Assembly: GCA_031374935.1 (NCBI GenBank)
Contig: JANMHB010000195.1
Span: 1 to 64,000, forward strand
DNA length: 64,000 bases
Source: JACMLX01 sp031374935
Lineage (GTDB): Bacteria > Gemmatimonadota > Gemmatimonadetes > Gemmatimonadales > Gemmatimonadaceae
Direction: 5' to 3'
The notes under the pieces were generated by a model. That model saw only the letters and a program-made list of their open reading frames with translations. It was not told the DNA's origin and ran no database searches. Every line of letters starts with the position of its first letter. Position 1 is the first letter of the stretch. Made by a program: the position numbers and the translations under genes. Of this stretch, positions 1-8,055 are shown piece by piece.

Positions 1-1
1 C

Positions 2-1270
2 TTCCAGGTCTCGTCATCATACGGCCCGGGACGGTATGATCCGTCGTACGAAGAGCACGGGAACGACTATCCCGTCGGCTTCGTGCGGTGGACAGAGCAG
101 CGCAACTTTGAGGCGGTCCTCGACATGATGGCCAGCGGGCAGCTTCGCGTCATGCCGCTGCTGTCGCACCGATTCTCGATCGATGACGCGCCCGAGGCGT
201 ACGAGCTGATCGCGGGTGATGCACCGTCACTCGGCATCGTCCTCGAGTATCCTGCATTGACGGTACCACCGTCACGCACCGTGCCGCTGGCCCGCACCAC
301 CAACGCGCCGGCCGCGAGGCCGGCTGTCGTGAGCGTGATCGGTTCGGGGAACTATGCGACCGCGGTCCTGATCCCGGCGTTCCGCGACTCCGGCGCCGTG
401 CTTCGGACCGTCGCGTCCCGCAGCGGCGTGAGCGGATTGTACGCGGGACGGAAATTTGGATTCAGCACGACGACGACTGACACGGAGTCGGTGCTCAATG
501 ATCCGGAGACCACCGCGATTGTCATCACCACGCGGCATGACAGCCACGCTCGCCTGGTCATGCAGGCCATGCGGGCGGGGAAGAGTGTCTTCGTCGAGAA
601 GCCGCTGTGCCTGACCCTCGACGAACTCGCGGCCATTGACGCGTGCCATACCGAAGTGGCCGCGACGGGAATCGCCCCGCGCCTGATGGTCGGCTTCAAC
701 CGACGGTTTGCCCCGCAGATCGTCGAAATGGTTCGGCTGCTGCGCGGGGTCACGGGGCCAAAGGCCTTTGTGATGACGGTGAACGCAGGTCCGTTGCCCG
801 CCGATCACTGGACGCAGGATCGCTCGGTCGGTGGTGGTCGCATCATCGGAGAAGGGTGTCATTTCATTGATTTGCTGCGCCACTTGGCCGGCGTGCGGAT
901 CAGCGACGCGTCCGTGAGCGTCCTCGATGCAGCAACGCGCGACAGTGTCATCATGCAGCTTGCATTCGCCGACGGGTCGATCGGAGTCGTAAATTACCTG
1001 TCGAACGGCAGCAAGGCGTTTCCCAAGGAGCGCCTCGAGGTCTTTGCAGCCGGGCGTGTGCTGCAGCTCGACAATTTCCGGAAGCTCACAGGGTATGGGT
1101 GGCCCGGGTTTTCGGCGACCAGGCTCTGGTCGCAGGACAAGGGCCAGAGGGCGTGCGCCGCAGCCTTCGTGTCGGCCATTGCAGGCGGCGCGCCGTCGCC
1201 GATTCCCTTCGACGAGCTGCTCGAGGTCAGCCGCGTGACCATCCAACTTGGAGAGCACACGTGGCGTTGA
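2..1270 (+). CDS. Two-domain oxidoreductase (zinc-alcohol-dehydrogenase-like tail + Gfo/Idh/MocA), 5' truncated
   Basis: The frame is open to the left edge, so the gene starts outside the window; an internal ATG at 83 is not the true start because the codons before it read as the conserved SYGPGRYDPSYEE stretch of this family. The first ~90 visible codons are the C-terminal end of a medium-chain dehydrogenase-like domain. A Gfo/Idh/MocA domain follows, with the NAD-binding GSGNYA loop near nt 341-358 and the EKP motif near nt 595-603. Such fusions occur in O-antigen and exopolysaccharide loci and probably oxidise or reduce a sugar nucleotide; the substrate is unknown. It overlaps the next gene by 10 bp, which suggests co-transcription with the epimerase. 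Confidence 0.85.
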   Translation, partial: FQVSSSYGPGRYDPSYEEHGNDYPVGFVRWTEQRNFEAVLDMMASGQLRVMPLLSHRFSIDDAPEAYELIAGDAPSLGIVLEYPALTVPPSRTVPLARTTNAPAARPAVVSVIGSGNYATAVLIPAFRDSGAVLRTVASRSGVSGLYAGRKFGFSTTTTDTESVLNDPETTAIVITTRHDSHARLVMQAMRAGKSVFVEKPLCLTLDELAAIDACHTEVAATGIAPRLMVGFNRRFAPQIVEMVRLLRGVTGPKAFVMTVNAGPLPADHWTQDRSVGGGRIIGEGCHFIDLLRHLAGVRISDASVSVLDAATRDSVIMQLAFADGSIGVVNYLSNGSKAFPKERLEVFAAGRVLQLDNFRKLTGYGWPGFSATRLWSQDKGQRACAAAFVSAIAGGAPSPIPFDELLEVSRVTIQLGEHTWR

Positions 1271-2361
1271 TCGACATCATTGCCGGGGCGCGACCGAACT
1301 TCATGAAGATCGCCCCGATCATTCGTGCGATGGATGTGCGTCGGCGGCACGGCTCGAGCCTGCGGTACCGCCTCGTGCATACCGGACAGCACTATGACGC
1401 ACGCATGTCCGGTGACTTCTTCACACAACTTGGCATCCCGGCGCCGGACGTCAATCTCGAATCCGGGTCGGGCACCCAGGCGGAGCAGACGGCCGCGATC
1501 ATGACGCGGTACGAGGCCTTGCTGCTCGAGTCACGGTCGGACCTCTGTCTCGTCGTCGGGGATGTGACATCGACCATGGCATGTGCGATCGCCGCCCAGA
1601 AGCTGTGCGTGCCTGTCGCCCATGTGGAGGGGGGGATCCGGTCCGGTGACTGGACGATGCCGGAGGAAATCAACCGACTCGTCACGGATGCCATTACCAA
1701 CCATTTCTTCACGACATCCGAGGTCGCCAACGCCAACCTGCGTCGCGCCGGAGTCCACGACGAACGGATTCATTTCGTCGGCAACACGATGATCGACACA
1801 CTGATCGCCAATCTGTCGCGACTCCGGCCACCGGCGTTCTGGGAGCAGCTTGGCCTGCAAGCATCCGCGTACTTCGTGCTCACCCTGCATCGGCCGGCGA
1901 ACGTCGATGGTGGTGACCAGCTGGCGAGCGTGCTGCATGCCGTGGCGACGGGCGCGCGCGGGCTACCCGTGATTTTCCCGGTGCATCCGCGCACGGCGAA
2001 GACCCTCCAGGCCATCACTCAGCTTCCCGGCAACTTGCATTTCGTGGACCCCCAACCGTATCTCGAGTTCAACTTCCTGGCGAAGCACGCGAAGGCGGTC
2101 ATCACGGACTCCGGTGGTGTCACGGAGGAGACCACATACCTTGGCATTCCGTGCATGACGTTGCGCACGACGACCGAACGACCGGAAACCGTGTCCATCG
2201 GAACGAACGAATTGCTGGGGATCGATCCGGCAGCCCTCGGTCCGGCGCTGACGCGGCTCTTCGACGGTCAGTGGAAGCGAGGGGCGATTCCCCCGCTCTG
2301 GGACGGCGCCACGGGAGAGCGGATCGTCACCAGACTCGAAGCGCTGTACCCCACGCGCTGA
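1261..2361 (+). CDS. wecB: UDP-N-acetylglucosamine 2-epimerase (non-hydrolysing)
   Basis: This cytoplasmic enzyme interconverts UDP-GlcNAc (or a 2,3-diacetamido-uronic derivative, as WbpI does) and its manno epimer. The 366-aa length is normal. Visible motifs are GARPNFMK (9-16), D101 in GDVTST, HVEGG (121-125), H210 in TLHRPAN and DSGGVTEE (283-290), which together line the UDP/active site of the family. The frame is open upstream to 1099, but homologues begin at ALIDIIAGARPN, so the GTG at 1261 is chosen; it overlaps the preceding stop. With the WbpB/D/E-like genes at 29-32 kb it could supply ManNAc(3NAc)A-type sugars; whether the substrate is UDP-GlcNAc or the diacetamido-uronate cannot be told from sequence. 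Confidence 0.9.
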   Translation: MALIDIIAGARPNFMKIAPIIRAMDVRRRHGSSLRYRLVHTGQHYDARMSGDFFTQLGIPAPDVNLESGSGTQAEQTAAIMTRYEALLLESRSDLCLVVGDVTSTMACAIAAQKLCVPVAHVEGGIRSGDWTMPEEINRLVTDAITNHFFTTSEVANANLRRAGVHDERIHFVGNTMIDTLIANLSRLRPPAFWEQLGLQASAYFVLTLHRPANVDGGDQLASVLHAVATGARGLPVIFPVHPRTAKTLQAITQLPGNLHFVDPQPYLEFNFLAKHAKAVITDSGGVTEETTYLGIPCMTLRTTTERPETVSIGTNELLGIDPAALGPALTRLFDGQWKRGAIPPLWDGATGERIVTRLEALYPTR

Positions 2362-2365
2362 CGCT

Positions 2366-4201
2366 GTGCTCTCGAACTTCAGGATCCGGGTCAACGCGGT
2401 TCGCGCGCTCGGTGCCACCAATGTGCTGCGTGTGCTCTGGTATCGGGTTCGCCTCAAGTACGGCGTTCACCCCGTGCAGCGACTCGCAGTGCCAGGCACG
2501 CCACGTGGTGAGTTCTTTCGGCCGCCGATGGACGTCATTGCGTTGCCGCCGTCGCGAGCCTGGCACGACCGGGGGCGCTATTTCGGCTGGTTCGAACCGG
2601 CGCTGACCGGCACCCCGGCGTGGCATGCGAATGTCTTCACCGGTGGAACCGCCAGGCTCACCGATGCCCCGTGGTGGACCATCCCGGACTTCGACCCGGG
2701 CATCGGCGACATCAAGACCGTGTGGGAGGCGTCACGGTTCGACTGGGTGCTCGCAGCCGCATCGCGCGTCAGAACGGGTGACCATGCGTCGCTGCAGCAG
2801 CTCAACGACTGGATCGATGACTGGTGCGCCGTCAACCCGCCCTACCGTGGCGCCAACTGGAAGTGCGGTCAGGAAGCATCGATTCGGGTCATGCACCTTG
2901 CCACCGCGGCACTCATGCTCGACGCGGTCGATACACCCGGCTCGGCGCTGTTGTCCCTGCTCGAACTGCACTGCGCGCGCATCGCGCCAACCACCGGATA
3001 CGCGATTGGGCAGGACAACAACCATGGTACGTCGGAGGCGGCCGCGCTCTTCATCGGCGGCACCTGGCTGCACCGGCATGGCGTGGCAGCCGGGCCGTCG
3101 TATGCGGCCGAGGGTCGGGCGTTGCTCGCCAACAGAGCCGCACGACTGATCGGGACCGACGGAAGCTTCAGCCAGCATTCGCTCAATTACCACCGGTTGA
3201 TGCTGGAAACGCTCTCGCTGGCGGAGGTCTGGCGTCGCCGGCTCGACTTGCCGATGTTCGACTCCATTGTATCCGAACGCGCAGCGGCGGCCACGCGATG
3301 GTTGCACACCATGGCGGATCCGGCGACCGGAGATGCGCCGAACCTTGGTGCCAACGACGGCGCCCATCTGTTGCCGTTGACGGACGGTGGTTATCGCGAT
3401 TATCGACCGGCGGTGCACCTCGCGGCAGCGCTCTTCCTCAACCGTGCTGCGTATCCCGAACTGGCTGAGGCACGGGCGCACCTGGGCTGGCTCGGCGTGA
3501 CTACGCCAGCGCTGGTGCTCGACCCCCCGGTGAGCACGCTGTTCGATGACGGCGGGTACGGTGTGCTCATTGCGAAGGATGCCATGGCGCTGCTGCGGTA
3601 TCCCCGATTTCGGTTCCGACCGGGTCACACGGACGCCATGCACGTCGACCTTCGCGTGGCCGGCACGAATGTATTGCGTGACGGGGGCTCGTTCAGCTAC
3701 AACGCAGGCGAGGACTGGGCCGCATATTTCGGTGGCGCGCGCGGGCAGAACAGCGTGCAGTTTGACGATCATGAGCAAATGCCGAAAGTCGGCCGGTTTC
3801 TCTGGGGAGCGTGGCTTGAGACCACGGCGATCAGCGGTATCGTGCACGACGCCAACGCGCAGCGACTCGCCGCTGCCTACGTGGATTGGAAGGGAGCGCG
3901 TCACGAACGCCAAATCGCCTTGCGCGAGGGAACGCTCGACGTCGTCGATGGTCTCTCGGGCTTTCAGACGCGTGCCGTGCTGCGGTGGCGACTGCAGCCT
4001 GGGACGTGGGTGCGCGATGGTAGCACCGTCACGGACGGTCGGATTCGTATAGCGGTGACGGCGGACGTTCCCATTGTCCGGCAGGAGCTCGTCAGCGGGT
4101 GGGAGTCTCGCTTCTACTTCCAGAAGACCGAGCTCCCAGTGTTCGAGGTCGAGATCGAACGCGCCGGCACCGTGCGGACGACCGTGCAGTGGACTGCATG
4201 A
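2366..4201 (+). CDS. Heparinase II/III family protein (alginate-lyase-like)
   Basis: A 611-aa protein with an N-terminal alpha/alpha-toroid and a C-terminal beta-sandwich of the heparinase II/III type. Candidate catalytic residues are N218-N219-H220 (in QDNNHGTSE), Y275-H276 (in QHSLNYHR) and H421/H426 (in HTDAMHVD). The family cleaves uronic-acid-containing glycans by beta-elimination. No signal peptide is visible at the GTG start (MLSNFRIRVNAVR), so secretion is not evident. The gene follows the epimerase by 4 bp and precedes a WbuB-like glycosyltransferase, a set often seen in polysaccharide gene clusters, where the role of the lyase is not established. A function in trimming or turnover of the cell's own uronic-acid polymer is an inference. 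Confidence 0.85.
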   Translation: MLSNFRIRVNAVRALGATNVLRVLWYRVRLKYGVHPVQRLAVPGTPRGEFFRPPMDVIALPPSRAWHDRGRYFGWFEPALTGTPAWHANVFTGGTARLTDAPWWTIPDFDPGIGDIKTVWEASRFDWVLAAASRVRTGDHASLQQLNDWIDDWCAVNPPYRGANWKCGQEASIRVMHLATAALMLDAVDTPGSALLSLLELHCARIAPTTGYAIGQDNNHGTSEAAALFIGGTWLHRHGVAAGPSYAAEGRALLANRAARLIGTDGSFSQHSLNYHRLMLETLSLAEVWRRRLDLPMFDSIVSERAAAATRWLHTMADPATGDAPNLGANDGAHLLPLTDGGYRDYRPAVHLAAALFLNRAAYPELAEARAHLGWLGVTTPALVLDPPVSTLFDDGGYGVLIAKDAMALLRYPRFRFRPGHTDAMHVDLRVAGTNVLRDGGSFSYNAGEDWAAYFGGARGQNSVQFDDHEQMPKVGRFLWGAWLETTAISGIVHDANAQRLAAAYVDWKGARHERQIALREGTLDVVDGLSGFQTRAVLRWRLQPGTWVRDGSTVTDGRIRIAVTADVPIVRQELVSGWESRFYFQKTELPVFEVEIERAGTVRTTVQWTA

Positions 4202-4322
4202 TCGCTGTGCGTCCAGGCCACGTCCCGACCTGGATGGGCGTCCCGGGCATCGGTTCACCCTGCGCGCACCGAGCCATCAGACTGTGCGTAGTGGTGATTG
4301 AGAACTGACATCAAAGAGATCA

Positions 4323-5558
4323 ATGAGAATTCTATTCCTGCATCAGTCGTTCCAGTCCCTGAAGGATGGTGGCAGTGGCCGCGGCAATGATTTTGCGCGC
4401 CGCCTTTCCGAGCGCGGGCACGCGGTGACCTGCCTGGCTGGAACGTTCAACTACCTGACCGCAAAAGTGCCGCCGGAGTTCAAGGGACGGCTCTCCGTGC
4501 GCGAGCGGCTCGATGGATACGAAGTCGTGCGCGCCTGGACCTACGAGGGGTACCACAAGAGCTTTGCGCATCGCGTGCTGACGTTGGTCTCCTTCATGCT
4601 GACGTCGATCGTCGTTGGCATCCGCGAACCGCGTCAGGACGTGATCGCCCCCTGCACGCCGCCGTTCTTCCTCGGCATCACCGGATACATCCTCGCGCTG
4701 TGGCACCGTGCGCCGCTGGTGTACGAGGTGCGCGATCTCTGGTCCGAGGTGGCCTTCCAGCTCGGCATCGTCAAGAATCGAGGGGTCATCTGGGCCGTCC
4801 GGCGGCTCGAACGTTTCTTGTATTCGCGTTCGCGATACATAGTCATCAATTCACCTGGCTTCATCGAACCACTCGAGGCCATGGGCGTGCCATCCGACCG
4901 GATCCGCCTCATTCCGAATGGTGTCGATCTCGAGGAATTCCGGCCGCTCCCCGAGGCGCGGGACCGCGTGCGCAGCGAATTCCGGTGGGACGGGAAGTTC
5001 GTCGTCATGTACGCCGGATCGATCGGCATGGCGAACGGCCTCAGCATGATGCTCGAGGCAGCGGCGCTCATGCGGGAAGAGTCGGATGTGCTTTTTGTCC
5101 TCGTTGGTGACGGTCAACAGCGTGCCGCCCTCGAGGCGATGGCGCGTGATCGTCAACTGGACAACGTGCAGTTTGTCGGGGCGGTACCCAAGCAGCGCAT
5201 CCCGGAGCTGCTGGCGGGGGCCGATGCTGGAGTCGCGACGTTGCTCGACATCCCGCTGTTCCGGACCACGTATCCGAACAAAGTGTTCGACTACATGGCA
5301 TGTGCGAAGCCGACGCTCATCGCAATCGACGGTGTCATCCGCGATGTCATCGACAAGTCACGCGGCGGACTCTTCGTGCCGCCGCAGGACGCTCAGGCGC
5401 TGGCGGATGGGGCACGGTGGCTTCGCGACAACCCCGCTGAGGCAAGCGCCATGGGGGCTCGCGCGCTCGCGTACGTACGCGAACACTTCGATCGTCGGAA
5501 CGCCGAAGTCCTGATGGCGAACCTCATGGACGAACTGAGCGCGTCACGGAAGGGCTGA
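4323..5558 (+). CDS. Glycosyltransferase family 4 (WbuB-like)
   Basis: A 411-aa GT-B fold glycosyltransferase. The N-terminal acceptor domain begins MRILFLHQSF, a hydrophobic segment near residues 83-100 may associate with the membrane, and the C-terminal donor domain shows PNGVD (N199) and NKVFDYMACAKP. In the usual EX7E signature the second acid is here D323 (FDY instead of FEY), as in WbuB-like enzymes. It probably transfers an amino sugar to the lipid-linked repeat unit on the cytoplasmic face. The 121-bp gap upstream contains no recognisable gene. It is convergent with the methyltransferase gene that ends 23 bp downstream. Confidence 0.88.
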   Translation: MRILFLHQSFQSLKDGGSGRGNDFARRLSERGHAVTCLAGTFNYLTAKVPPEFKGRLSVRERLDGYEVVRAWTYEGYHKSFAHRVLTLVSFMLTSIVVGIREPRQDVIAPCTPPFFLGITGYILALWHRAPLVYEVRDLWSEVAFQLGIVKNRGVIWAVRRLERFLYSRSRYIVINSPGFIEPLEAMGVPSDRIRLIPNGVDLEEFRPLPEARDRVRSEFRWDGKFVVMYAGSIGMANGLSMMLEAAALMREESDVLFVLVGDGQQRAALEAMARDRQLDNVQFVGAVPKQRIPELLAGADAGVATLLDIPLFRTTYPNKVFDYMACAKPTLIAIDGVIRDVIDKSRGGLFVPPQDAQALADGARWLRDNPAEASAMGARALAYVREHFDRRNAEVLMANLMDELSASRKG

Positions 5559-5581
5559 CGCGCGGGCGCCGTCCTGATCGT

Positions 5582-6442
5582 TCAGCTGCGTCGGGCGGTG
5601 ACGAACAACCGATTTCCTCGTTGGCCGAGAACGGCACTGCGAAGGAGGGAGAGCGGGAGGAAAAGCGCCGCGTTCGGCCCGAGTTCCTCCTTCCATGCGA
5701 ATGGCTTGCGCGCCGTGCGCACATCCACGAAGCCCGCGCCGGTCAGCAGCTTGGTGATCGTGCTCGGCGTGAAGTAGTTGAGGTGGTAGGGCGGTGCCCG
5801 GTGCACGTCTCGGCACTGACGCTCCCAAGGGCTCTCCCAGTTCGGGGTCGAGAACGTCACGGTACCGGATCGCCGGAGCACGCGCGCGATTTCGCGCACG
5901 AATCCGATCGGATCCGGGAGGTGTTCAATGACCTCGTAGACAGTGACGGCGTCGAAGTGCTCAGCGGGCAGATTGGCCGACTCGATGGGCACCTCGTGCA
6001 CGTCGCACTTCAGCAACCGCCGTGCGAACGCTGCAGCGGACGGAGAGATCTCGATTCCCTCCAGATGGCCCCACCCGCGGCGCTTCGCTTCGGCAAGGAA
6101 GACGCCTGTGCTGCAGCCGATATCGAGAATCCGTCCGCCACCCGGCGGAACGGGGACGCTCCGGAAGAACTGTCGCCAGCCCCACGCGATGTGGGTGCCG
6201 GCACCGGCAAGCAACCGCTCCGCCTCGTCAGCGTATCCATGATAGAAATGGTCGTTGTCGGAGAACGCCTCTTCGTACAACGTCCCCGGAATCGCTGCGG
6301 ACTCACTGAAGACCATGTCGCAGTTCCGGCAACGCTGCAGCCATCCGGTCAGGCGAAACTGTTCCTGACTCGACTCCGACCCGCCACACAGCGGACAGGC
6401 GCGCAATGCGGACGTGGTACCGGCAGGCGACCCTGCGACCAT
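5582..6442 (-). CDS. Class I SAM-dependent methyltransferase with N-terminal zinc ribbon
   Basis: With the start used here the protein has 286 aa. Four cysteines (C16, C19, C38, C41; CPLCGG and CRNCDMVF) form a zinc-ribbon-like N-terminus, followed by a Rossmann methyltransferase with ILDIGCSTGVF at ~105-115. Such proteins methylate sugars or sugar nucleotides in surface-polysaccharide clusters. The frame could start at 6529, but that would overlap the upstream SDR gene, and the ATG at 6442 has the best Shine-Dalgarno in the region. It is the last gene of the minus-strand operon running from 15.97 kb. Substrate unknown. Confidence 0.82.
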   Translation of the reverse strand: MVAGSPAGTTSALRACPLCGGSESSQEQFRLTGWLQRCRNCDMVFSESAAIPGTLYEEAFSDNDHFYHGYADEAERLLAGAGTHIAWGWRQFFRSVPVPPGGGRILDIGCSTGVFLAEAKRRGWGHLEGIEISPSAAAFARRLLKCDVHEVPIESANLPAEHFDAVTVYEVIEHLPDPIGFVREIARVLRRSGTVTFSTPNWESPWERQCRDVHRAPPYHLNYFTPSTITKLLTGAGFVDVRTARKPFAWKEELGPNAALFLPLSLLRSAVLGQRGNRLFVTARRS

Positions 6443-6449
6443 AGACTTT

Positions 6450-6458
6450 CTTCCTTCC
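6450..6458 (-). promoter_or_regulatory. Shine-Dalgarno that fixes the methyltransferase start
   Basis: On the minus strand the sequence reads GGAAGGAAG, a strong anti-16S match with about 7 nt to the ATG at 6442. Most genes here have weak ribosome-binding sites, so this one argues for the internal start rather than the upstream ATG at 6529. Confidence 0.6.
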
Positions 6459-6503
6459 AGCACCGGCGTTGGCGCTGAGCCGGGGATACAGGTGATGGGG
6501 GCG

Positions 6504-7265
6504 CTAACGCCCGAGGTAGCCACCGTCAACGGGGATGACTGTGCCCGAAATGTAATCGCTGGCCCTCGAGGCGAGAAACACCACGATTCCCTTCATGTCG
6601 GCCCCCGTGCCCCATCGTTTCTTCGGAATGCGAGCCATCACTTCCGCGTGACGCACCGGATCATTGATCAGTGCCGTATTGAGCTGCGTGTCCATGTACC
6701 CTGGGGCGATCGCATTGACGGTGATTCCCTTCGCCGCCCAGTCATTCGAGAGCGCCTTTGTCAATTGGGCGACGCCGCCCTTGGCCGCCGCATACGCAGG
6801 GATGGTGATGCCACCGAAAAAGCTCTGCATCGAGGCGATGTTGATGATCTTCCCGCCGCCCTGCGGGATCATCGTATTGCCGGCGAGTTGGCAGTAGAAG
6901 AAGGTCGCTTCGAGGTTGATCGCGATCACGGCATCCCAGTCGGACTCGGGAAACACTTCGCTCGGGTGGCGTCGCTGGATGCCGGCCGTATTGAGCAGAA
7001 TGTCCAGCCTTCCACCGAGGCGAGCCAACGCATCGCTGTAGGACTGCCGGATGGCCGATCGATCGCCGATGTCGGCCAGCATCGCGCTCACCGGCAATCC
7101 CCGCGCCGCCATGCCGTCGGCGATCGTGATCGCACGTGCATCAAGATCGATGATGACGACCTGCGCGCCCGCCTCTGCCAGCGCTTCTGCCATTGGTGCG
7201 CCAAGATCACCCGCGCCGCCCACCACGAGGGCCGTCTTCCCGGACAGATCGAACATATTGGCCAT
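6504..7265 (-). CDS. SDR family NAD(P)-dependent oxidoreductase (KduD/gluconate-dehydrogenase-like)
   Basis: A 253-aa classical short-chain dehydrogenase. The cofactor loop GGAGDLG is at 16-22, NTAG at 92-95, and the catalytic residues are S145, Y158 and K162 (YAAAK). The family oxidises or reduces a hydroxyl/keto group on small molecules, commonly sugars. The start at 7265 is preceded by AAGGA about 7 nt upstream on the minus strand; a longer frame to 7310 exists but adds only a non-conserved tail. It lies 25 bp downstream of a second SDR gene, so the two probably act in one pathway. Confidence 0.85.
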   Translation of the reverse strand: MANMFDLSGKTALVVGGAGDLGAPMAEALAEAGAQVVIIDLDARAITIADGMAARGLPVSAMLADIGDRSAIRQSYSDALARLGGRLDILLNTAGIQRRHPSEVFPESDWDAVIAINLEATFFYCQLAGNTMIPQGGGKIINIASMQSFFGGITIPAYAAAKGGVAQLTKALSNDWAAKGITVNAIAPGYMDTQLNTALINDPVRHAEVMARIPKKRWGTGADMKGIVVFLASRASDYISGTVIPVDGGYLGR

Positions 7266-7290
7266 GCTGAATCCTTGTGTGATGTTCAGA

Positions 7291-8055
7291 CTATCCCATG
7301 AAGAGGCCACCGTTCACGTCGAGCACTGCACCCGTCGTGAACGCGGCCTCTTCGCTCGCGAAATAGCAGGCTGCCGCCGCCACTTCGGCTGCGGTGCCGA
7401 AGCGGCCCACCGGGAATCGCGCCAGTAACCGCACGCGCGTTGCCTCGTCTCGGGCGCGCAGCATGTCGGAATCGATGGTGCCCGGTGCAATGCAGTTGAC
7501 GGTGATCCCCTGGGGCGCGAGTTGTCGCGCGAGGCCGTAGGTGAGCGCGATGACGCCGCCCTTCGACGCACTGTACGCCATGCCATTCTCGAACCCGCCC
7601 ATGCGCCCGGAATTGGACGACAGGTTGATCACGCGAGCGGCACGGCTCGATGCCAGATGGGGGAGTGCCTGCTGAATCACCGAAAAAGTCCCGCGGAGAT
7701 TCACGGCCATGACGCGGTCCCAGTGCTCGTCCGTCATCTCGCGCACGGGAGTCATATCGAGCACGCCAGCGCTGTTGACGACGATGTCGAGGCTCCCGAA
7801 CTCGGAGACCGTGCGGCTGACTGCGTCCGCAACGGAATCGCGATCGGTGACATCGCACTGCAGGCCGATTGCCTCGCCACCGCGCGCGCGGATCTCAGCC
7901 ACCACGTTCGTCGCGCCATCAGGTTGGCGTCCGAGCACGGCAACGCGCACGCCGCACGCTGCGAAGCGCTCCGCAATCACACGGCCGAGATTCCGCGTAC
8001 CGCCGGTCACCAGCGCGGAGCGTCCTGCCAGCGTGAGCGCAGCCTCCAGCGTCAT
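7291..8055 (-). CDS. SDR family NAD(P)-dependent oxidoreductase
   Basis: A 254-aa classical SDR: cofactor loop TGGTRNLG (17-24), NSAG (94-97), catalytic S147, Y161 and K165 (YSASK), and the PG motif near 191. The ATG at 8055 overlaps the TGA of the upstream ATP-grasp gene in an ATGA junction, which fixes the start and implies translational coupling. It resembles 3-oxoacyl reductases and sugar dehydrogenases equally; the polysaccharide setting makes a sugar substrate more likely. Confidence 0.85.
   Translation of the reverse strand: MTLEAALTLAGRSALVTGGTRNLGRVIAERFAACGVRVAVLGRQPDGATNVVAEIRARGGEAIGLQCDVTDRDSVADAVSRTVSEFGSLDIVVNSAGVLDMTPVREMTDEHWDRVMAVNLRGTFSVIQQALPHLASSRAARVINLSSNSGRMGGFENGMAYSASKGGVIALTYGLARQLAPQGITVNCIAPGTIDSDMLRARDEATRVRLLARFPVGRFGTAAEVAAAACYFASEEAAFTTGAVLDVNGGLFMG

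Noticed and set aside
1099..1260. N-terminal extension of the WecB-like protein
   Set aside because: The extra 54 residues lie inside the preceding gene and are arginine-rich; the GTG at 1261 agrees with family N-termini.
83..1270. ATG at 83 as the true start of the first gene
   Set aside because: The codons from 2 to 82 encode a conserved stretch of the dehydrogenase-like domain, so the gene begins before the window.
2732..4258. 508-aa minus-strand frame opposite the heparinase-like gene
   Set aside because: Arginine-rich with no domain; the plus-strand protein has a complete family signature.
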